This document shows positions 57,880 through 64,000 of a stretch of 64,000 bases of DNA, one piece after another. The notes beneath the pieces were generated by a model. That model did not search any database. It saw nothing but the letters and a program-made list of their open reading frames with translations, and was not told the DNA's origin. The stretch covers positions 17,562 through 81,561 of the forward strand of contig VXCM01002111.1 of the NCBI GenBank assembly GCA_014773175.1, read 5' to 3'. The position numbers and the translations under genes were made by a program. Within the stretch, counting starts at the first letter, position 1. Every line of letters starts with the position of its first letter. The DNA comes from Lucifuga dentata. Lineage: Eukaryota; Chordata; Actinopteri; Ophidiiformes; Bythitidae.

Positions 57880-58793
57880 GGAAATAATGTCTCCCTGGAT
57901 TGTCCTATATGTGCTCTTTTGTGCTCATAGAAACACATCGGGCTTCAGGGAGTAGAGAGTAATTTTGATCACAAATAGGAACCGTCAGGCAGACACAGTA
58001 GACGTTCCTCGCTGAATCATTTACTACTTTCTTACGCAATTTTTTCAACTATTAGAACAATTTTCACCCTTTTTCTCTCCAATTTGGAATGTTCCAATTC
58101 CCAGTGCACCTGCAGTCCCTGTGACTCCCAACTCTACAGTATAGGTTGTCTGGCCAACAGTCAATTAACAGTGTTGCTCTTAGTGGCAAAACAACTATAA
58201 TTACAATAAAATACTAACTTATTATAGGTAAATTACCTATGATTTTGACTTATCATTGTAATAAAAACACAGGCTTTGTTCGATGTAGGTGTGACAGAAA
58301 GTGATGCCAGCTCTGGTACTCACACACCTACACAGAATGCAGCCAAGCACTAAAGTTTTAAATTACACTTCGGCTTTTTACGTCACAGTTCCTGCTGTTA
58401 GTTGGTTATGTGCTGTGTAACATGATTAATATAGCATGAAACAGTCACATACAATGTAATGATCAAGATTGTCTGTATTTGGTTTTCAGTTTGTACTGAT
58501 TATGACACTGATGACGGATAAGCTGCAGAAATTGTACCTGTAGCTTTCCAGAATTTTTCCATGAAATTTTAAAAAAGGCTTCAGATGTTTGTAACAGAAT
58601 GTAATACAGGCATAAAAAAGACATAGTGATAATCATAAAATCAAGACACTGTAGATATGTTACTATAAACATGTACATGCGATCTGTTGTCCTTTCAAGC
58701 GTGTGTTCCTGTGAGCTGGCACATTCAGCGTTCTGTCATATGACAGTATGACAACAAGAAACTCAGTGCACAGGTCAAAGCAGACCAACTGGT
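57880..58793. other. Intergenic sequence between convergent rars2 and slc35a1
   Basis: No coding exon or RNA gene was recognised here. The sequence is AT-rich without microsatellites. The MITE at 58794 follows. Confidence 0.6.
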
Positions 58794-59342
58794 TTAAAGG
58801 AACATACCAGCGATCCTGCATGTTTGAGCCCAATATATACAATCAACATGTTATGTTACTGAAAATCATTTCCCAAAATGTACTATTTAGCAGCAAATTT
58901 CATGATTTTGTTTTCCTACCTTCCAGACTGCCATTAGCTTCAGTTCATTCCAGTATGCTATTAAAATCAACTTGCAGAGACTTGAAACACGCTTGGAATA
59001 CATAATCCATCACAACATGTCTATTAGGGTTTTTTTGTCTAAGTAACTTTATTAAACCGATCTAACACGGAGCTGCACAGAAGACAAGGTCAGGAGAAGA
59101 CGGCTTTTACAGAAAAATTAAAACAACCGTGCCGTCTACAATTGTGCATAAGCATTAGAAGGTGAAACATTAAATTTTAAGGTGAACACCTGAACATTTG
59201 ATTTAGAAAGATTAGGGCACTTGAAAAAATGACAGGAAACTAAAATATGGTTTTATGTTTTGGAAATTGTCATTGATGTAACATATGTGCAGATTGTATA
59301 TATTGGGCTTAAACATGCACAATTGGCAGTTTGGTCCTTTAA
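58794..59342 (-). mobile_element. TTAA-MITE copy 3 in the slc35a1 3' region
   Basis: A 549-bp element with TTAA at 58794-58797 and 59339-59342; ends AAAGGAACATACCAG and GGCAGTTTGGTCCTTT. The interior block ACCTTCCAGACTGC to TTAAAATCAACTTG is the reverse complement of the block in copies 1 and 2, so it is inserted in the other orientation and matches the trim54 3' fragment (865-1135). On the minus strand it carries AATAAA at 59048-59053. Confidence 0.85.
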
Positions 59343-59799
59343 GAAAATCCCGTGATAGGGAGCCATGTTGCTATTTCTATGTCTCTTATACACAGAAACA
59401 TCATCATTTCAGTAACAGTCTTTACTTATCACTCCAGCACCTGCTGAAGGCAAGTTTCGTGATTTCATTGATTACTTAAGATTTTTCTTTTTCTTTTTTT
59501 AAACTTTAAAGCAGCTAGTTATGAGGGCCAGTTAATGATTACAAGATTTTGGCATAAAAATACATTACGGTTTACTTACAGTTTGCAATGTTTTCATATC
59601 ACTTTCACAATTCTGAAGTGGGTGGAGTTGGTTGTATCAACCCAACTGGGTGTCTCTTTAAAAAAACAAAAAAACAAAAAAAGAACAACACTGGCTCTGG
59701 AGCCCCCAAACTGTCAGGGCTTTTCTAAGTCCTGAGAGGGAGACCTAACACAGACCTGCTCCTCCAGTCAAAGTTGCTGCTCTTGTGCAGGTCAGAGGC
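59343..59799 (-). other. slc35a1: slc35a1 3' UTR
   Basis: Non-coding sequence follows the TGA. No minus-strand AATAAA was found before the MITE at 59342; only weak AGTAAA variants occur near 59420 and 59570. Termination may therefore use the AATAAA inside the MITE. Confidence 0.5.
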
Positions 59800-62700
59800 T
59801 CACACATGGAGCAGTTTCTGTTTAGATTCCTTGTCTGTGTCTTGTCTCAGCTTGGACGTGTCTTGCTTTGGAAGTCCGTACAGGTAGATGGACACGCACA
59901 CAAGAATGGCTCCAGAGGCAAAGGTGGCCGCTGCACAATAAAGAAAAGCAAAATAAAGCATTTCTAACATTTGAGAAAGTAACTGAAAAACTTAAGTGAT
60001 AACAGTTGCAACAGATCGATTCATCAGTTTTGAAATAATGAAAAAATAAACTCATCCAACCACTTTTCATGTGAAACGGAGAAGACCTTATTTTACCATA
60101 CAAAGATATTTTTTCTACATCGATCATAATGTGTCCACTGAAGCAGGCAACAGTTAGCTCCTCCCAAAATTTTGAGGTGTAAATGCAGATATTATCAAAA
60201 GTCTAATTCTTCCTTACTGGCTGCTCGATGCAGAACAGATATTCAACGCATTTATCAATTCATAGATGACTTTGAGTTGACACTGACTATGGATGGCTTT
60301 AAGTATTTAGAGTTATCAGCTCAGATCACACACATCAGCATGTGTACGTGTCCTGCTCCCTCATGAGCTCATGATAAACCTCTCCAGTTTCTCAGGGCTT
60401 CTGTTGTGTTTTACTGTCTATCCGGCAAGTGTCTGCCACCCAACCAATCAGCTGGACGGCTGGAATGAACCATGCAGTGAACCATTTCTTTCTTCAGTAT
60501 CCCAATATTGTAATTATTAACAGTGAACGTACTTATCTGTAGTCCAAACAAGATCACAGACGCTACAGTTGAGAGAATAATGGCAGCCGCAGCAGAGAAG
60601 CCCTTCATGATGTTGTCCGTGTACTTCACCACCACTGATGTGTACAGGCCGCCAACGCTGGCTAAGACTGGCGGTACAGAAAGAGCACGTAGGATCAGCG
60701 CAGACAAAAATAATGTGAAAACAAACTGATGAAACTTTAGTTTTACTTACATACTACAAAGCACACCCAGGGCGTATAACCAAAGAAGAAGCCTTTCTCC
60801 AGAACCTTCTCTCCGTCAGTCATGTAAACGCCAATCAGGGTGACCGCAATGCCGGACAGGTACATCTGGATGTTCCTCACCCACAGGGATGTGTCTGAGC
60901 TCTTCAAGACCTTCTCAAAGTACACACCTTAACCAGAGCAGATACACAATAATACTAAAAAAAAAAAAAAAAAAAAAAAACTACAAAAATGAAGTATAAT
61001 CTCAGGCTGCAAAATTACAGCCATGCACTCTGTATTTTTTTGGCGAATAAATTTGCCAAGTTACAGAGAACTTCATGACAAGAGTTAGCATGAGCTAACG
61101 CTTTTAGTTGACCACTATTTGGGGTGTATGGTCAATATTGGACAAAAATATGAAATTACGACCAGACAGAAATTCTAACAAAAAACAGTCACAAACTGAA
61201 ACAGCTCCAAAACAAAATTTATAAACACAATTATACCTGCAAATCCGGAGCAAAGGACAGCAACGGCGATGGCACACAACCCAAGAAAAGGGTTTTGCTC
61301 AACCTAAAAAGAGACAGCAATATGTAAGAGGCATAACAGTGAAAATAAAGGTGGAGCCACCATGATGATCACATGATAAATGCTGACTGCAACTGTGACA
61401 ACATGCAGATCTGCAGCATAGTGTGGTAACAGGATATTCACTGAGCTCCTCTCTGACCCACCTGGACTTTAGTGACTTCCACGGGTTTCCACTGGACAAG
61501 GGTGACGCCCCCACAGAGCATGAAGACCGAAAACCACTGCAGGCGACTGAGAGAGCGATACAGCATGAGGACCGTACACAAGGCCGTGCACGGGATCTTC
61601 AGCTGATAGGTCACCTACACAGGGAAAGTCAAGTCAGGTCTCAGATTTTTAAAACCTGTGTTTAATCAAGAAAAGCTGACTGAGCTGCGCGGTCAATTTT
61701 CTGCTTCACACGTTCTCATGTACACTCATATTGACATAAAGATGATTATTAACACAAAAAAAGCTCCATCTTTTCTGTAAGGCTCGAATGACTGAAAATG
61801 ATTTTGGTCACAGAAACAACAGGATGAGGTCCATACCTGATAAACAGCTGCGTCAAGATTGCTCAGGGCAAGAAAGGCCATGTTATTCTGAATTGCATAC
61901 ACTATAGAGGGAACGCTCAGTTTCAGCAGTTCTTTAGGGCTGTAAAACACATGTTCCACTATGGCATTCTTTAGCCTGCTGGAACTCGTTGTTTCTCTGA
62001 AAGAGCAAAAAGGAACACAAATGGGAACGCACTAATTAGTGAACCTGTGGTCACATGCTTTAGATATGAAATGGTTGGATGATTGTCCAAGTCTCTGAGA
62101 CTCTATTGGAGGGATGGAACATCATCTAAAAGAAAACTTCTCGTTTGGTTGATGATGGTGGAGAGCATTTTCTAACAGTCCAAAACTTCTCACAAGTGTT
62201 AATTTGGGTTGAGATCTGATAACTGTGAAGGCCACAAATGCACATGCCTACTTGAAAAATATGGTGAAGGGTGACTCATCTGATCATATCACTGTTTCAC
62301 ATCTCTGTACACCAGTTCCTGTGGTTTCTACAGTCTCAACTGTACACGTGATGGTAATGGAGGCATTATGCACTGTAACCTTGCTGGAGAATTCCTCTCT
62401 ATGTAATTGTGGATGGACTGTTCTTGCTGATAACTTGGAAAGGAGTTGCTCTCAAATTATATGCTACCTTCGCAGTCACCAGATCTCAACCCAACTGAAT
62501 TTTTATGGGAGATTTTGGAGTTAGGTGGTAGATAACGTTCTCCACCTCCATTATCAAAACATCAAATGAAGGATCAAACAAACTGTATTCCATCCCTGCA
62601 GTAACTAAGACACCTTCTTCTCTTTAACTTGCCAGCTGTCAGTACTTTTGGCCACAGAATGCATCTGTGATAAACAAGTATCCGCTTGCAGATAAAACAG

Positions 62701-63122
62701 CCGAGCTTTGCAATGAAATACTTACAGTGCCAACATGCCCAGACTGAGTATTAGTTTAATGACTTCCGTGATGCACACTGCTGTCGTGGAAAAGTACAGT
62801 TCTGCTGATGGAATGGTCCTGGTATACCGTAAGACCACTGTGTATGTCGCCGCCACCAGCGTCATCACCGACAGGCAGTACAGCTTGAATATCAAACTCA
62901 CAGGCTCTGGGGGAACAGAAAAGAAAGTGTGAGTACCTATTTAACGCTACACAAAATATTATCATTCGAAATAAAACTGAAACACACAGCGACTAGCAGC
63001 TTTAACCACGTTTTTATCTATTTTCTATCACGCAGGCTGAGTTTAGTGAGACCGTTATATCAGTAGCTACTATTAGCCGCACAGGCTACCTAATGCTGCC
63101 GTTAAACCTCACCGTTCGCCAT
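59800..63122 (-). CDS. slc35a1: CMP-sialic acid transporter SLC35A1
   Basis: Eight exons, 63113-63122, 62726-62906, 61837-61996, 61462-61614, 61237-61303, 60751-60927, 60533-60667 and 59800-59930, join to 1014 nt (337 aa, the human length). The family segments are all present: [73 protein letters not shown] and [11 protein letters not shown]. About ten hydrophobic segments are expected for this nucleotide-sugar transporter of the Golgi, which exchanges CMP-sialic acid for CMP. The protein ends in a valine (LLHV), as the human one does (a C-terminal ER-exit feature). The first coding exon is only 10 nt (ATG GCG AAC G), shown by a GTGAGG donor and an in-phase acceptor. For exon 7 the acceptor at 60667, not the nearer AG, keeps the frame. 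Confidence 0.96.
62040..62660 (+). mobile_element. Tc1-like transposon remnant in slc35a1 intron 2
   Basis: Bases 62470-62520 read [17 protein letters not shown], the C-terminal DDE-domain signature of Tc1/mariner transposases (usually PDLNPIE). The upstream part, with GGGTTGAGATCTGATAACTG, resembles sequence common in teleost Tc1-like repeats. The frame is otherwise broken. Boundaries are approximate. Confidence 0.65.
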
Positions 63123-63330
63123 CGTTTCTCCGTTTTGTGTCCGTGGAAGTTCAGATGGAGCTTATCTTCTTACATGTCTGTGTAAATAAAAGTGGTTAAC
63201 TCTCTCTAACAGCTAGATGAAAGAATGCCTTTCAGCCTGTATATACATATATCTCCACCCGTTCCAGTTTCTTCATCGCTTTTATACCTCCTGTTCTTCC
63301 CACAATGCATTTAGGCAGAACACCGAGGGC
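63123..63330 (-). promoter_or_regulatory. slc35a1: slc35a1 promoter with ZNF143-like motif
   Basis: Upstream of the start codon, TTCCCACAATGCAT at 63297-63310 is close to the ZNF143/THAP11 motif (core TTCCCAGAATGCA). It lies about 180 bases from the ATG, in the range expected for a core promoter. No TATA box at a convincing distance was seen. Confidence 0.45.
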
Positions 63331-63726
63331 GAGTTCGTTTCAGATATATGCCTCCCAACACCGGCGGTGTCAGACATACATTTAATTATAATAAATTTAT
63401 TATCATACATATATTTATATAAGGAACAATTAATTCGTAACATAAATTACCTTAAAATACAATATGTATAAAATAAAACCATATTGTAAACACATTTTTA
63501 TACAACTGAATAATGACAACAACATAGAAACAGGTAAAAATAAATAGAAATAATCAAACAAGGAATCTAAAAGAAAAGAAATAATATTATATTTTATTAT
63601 TATATTATATTATATTATACAATGTAAACATTTTAAAAATAGGTGTTGTGATTTATGATTCATAGAACATTGATTCTCCAACTGTGGTAAGTGTGGCACA
63701 ACTAGAGGTTCTTTCAGTGGTACTTG
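63331..63726. other. AT-rich non-coding flank
   Basis: An AT-rich stretch with a TATTATAT-type microsatellite near 63585-63620 and no visible gene. Confidence 0.6.
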
Positions 63727-63742
63727 CAGCGCCCCCTGGTGG
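63727..63742 (-). promoter_or_regulatory. CTCF-like site 1
   Basis: On the minus strand this reads CCACCAGGGGGCGCTG, a full match to the CTCF core CCASYAGRKGGCR. Confidence 0.6.
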
Positions 63743-63861
63743 TACGCCAGATAACTGGAAATTTCAATCAAAACAATTGAAATCTGTTGAAATCCGGCTA
63801 TTCGGTTAAATGTCTACACTCTAGTCTACACTATATTGCTTTGTTTTTTGTCATAGGCCTA

Positions 63862-63875
63862 CCAATAGATGGCAC
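63862..63875 (+). promoter_or_regulatory. CTCF-like site 2
   Basis: The plus strand reads CCAATAGATGGCAC, one mismatch from the CTCF core. It points away from site 1, 120 bases to the left. Confidence 0.4.
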
Positions 63876-63934
63876 AACTGTCTCTTGCATGTGTTTTAGA
63901 GACCTTGGAAATGCTTCAACACACACCTTTAACC

Positions 63935-64000
63935 CACATCTTCTTCTTCTTCTTTTCCTTTCGGCTTTCCCTTCAGGGGTCACCACAGCGAATCATCTGC
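63935..64000. mobile_element. Edge of a common teleost interspersed repeat
   Basis: The window ends in a CTT run followed by CCTTTCGGCTTTCCCTTCAG and GGGTCACCACAGCGAATCAT, a motif I recognise as frequent in percomorph repeats. The element continues beyond the window and its class is uncertain. Confidence 0.45.

Overview
This window is nuclear DNA of a ray-finned fish, most likely a percomorph-type teleost. The evidence is compact intron-rich vertebrate genes, abundant CA/GA microsatellites, Tc1/mariner, hAT and TTAA-flanked DNA transposon remnants, and gene order typical of vertebrates. Fifteen single-N joins show that it is a draft assembly.

Layout from low to high coordinates: (1) trim54 (MuRF-3, muscle RING-finger protein), minus strand, coding 1174-10737, with a probable muscle promoter at 10.9-11.5 kb. 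(2) A gene-poor stretch at 11.5-17.3 kb with a small piggyBac-like MITE. (3) A dnajc5g-type cysteine-string protein gene, minus strand, coding 17768-21166, with a probable non-coding first exon near 24.5-24.8 kb. (4) A second gene-poor stretch at 24.9-27.5 kb. (5) cad, minus strand, 27564-47681: all 44 coding exons of the trifunctional de novo pyrimidine enzyme (GATase-CPSase-DHOase-ATCase) could be traced. (6) A roughly 1 kb head-to-head promoter region. (7) rars2 (mitochondrial arginyl-tRNA synthetase), plus strand, 48670-57776, 20 exons, 578 aa. (8) slc35a1 (Golgi CMP-sialic acid transporter), minus strand, 59800-63122, 8 exons, 337 aa, tail to tail with rars2. (9) A promoter and boundary-like region with CTCF-like motifs up to the window end.

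From memory of the human genome, CAD, DNAJC5G and TRIM54 neighbour each other on 2p23, while RARS2 and SLC35A1 are neighbours on 6q15. Here the two blocks are joined between cad and rars2, and no SLC30A3 gene is visible between cad and dnajc5g. The genes serve unrelated jobs (sarcomere/microtubule ubiquitin ligase, synaptic co-chaperone, pyrimidine synthesis, mitochondrial translation, sialylation), although cad and slc35a1 are both linked to pyrimidine nucleotides through CMP-sialic acid.

The most notable observations are: a family of five TTAA-flanked inverted-repeat MITEs, two of which lie downstream of genes in an orientation that supplies an AATAAA signal; a 788-bp near-identical tandem duplication of two rars2 exons that would break the frame if both copies were spliced in; a 64-bp duplication around an N in cad exon 12 that is almost certainly an assembly error; a CACGTG E-box just upstream of the cad start; and a divergent pair of CTCF-like motifs upstream of slc35a1. 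I found no clearly unprecedented gene system.
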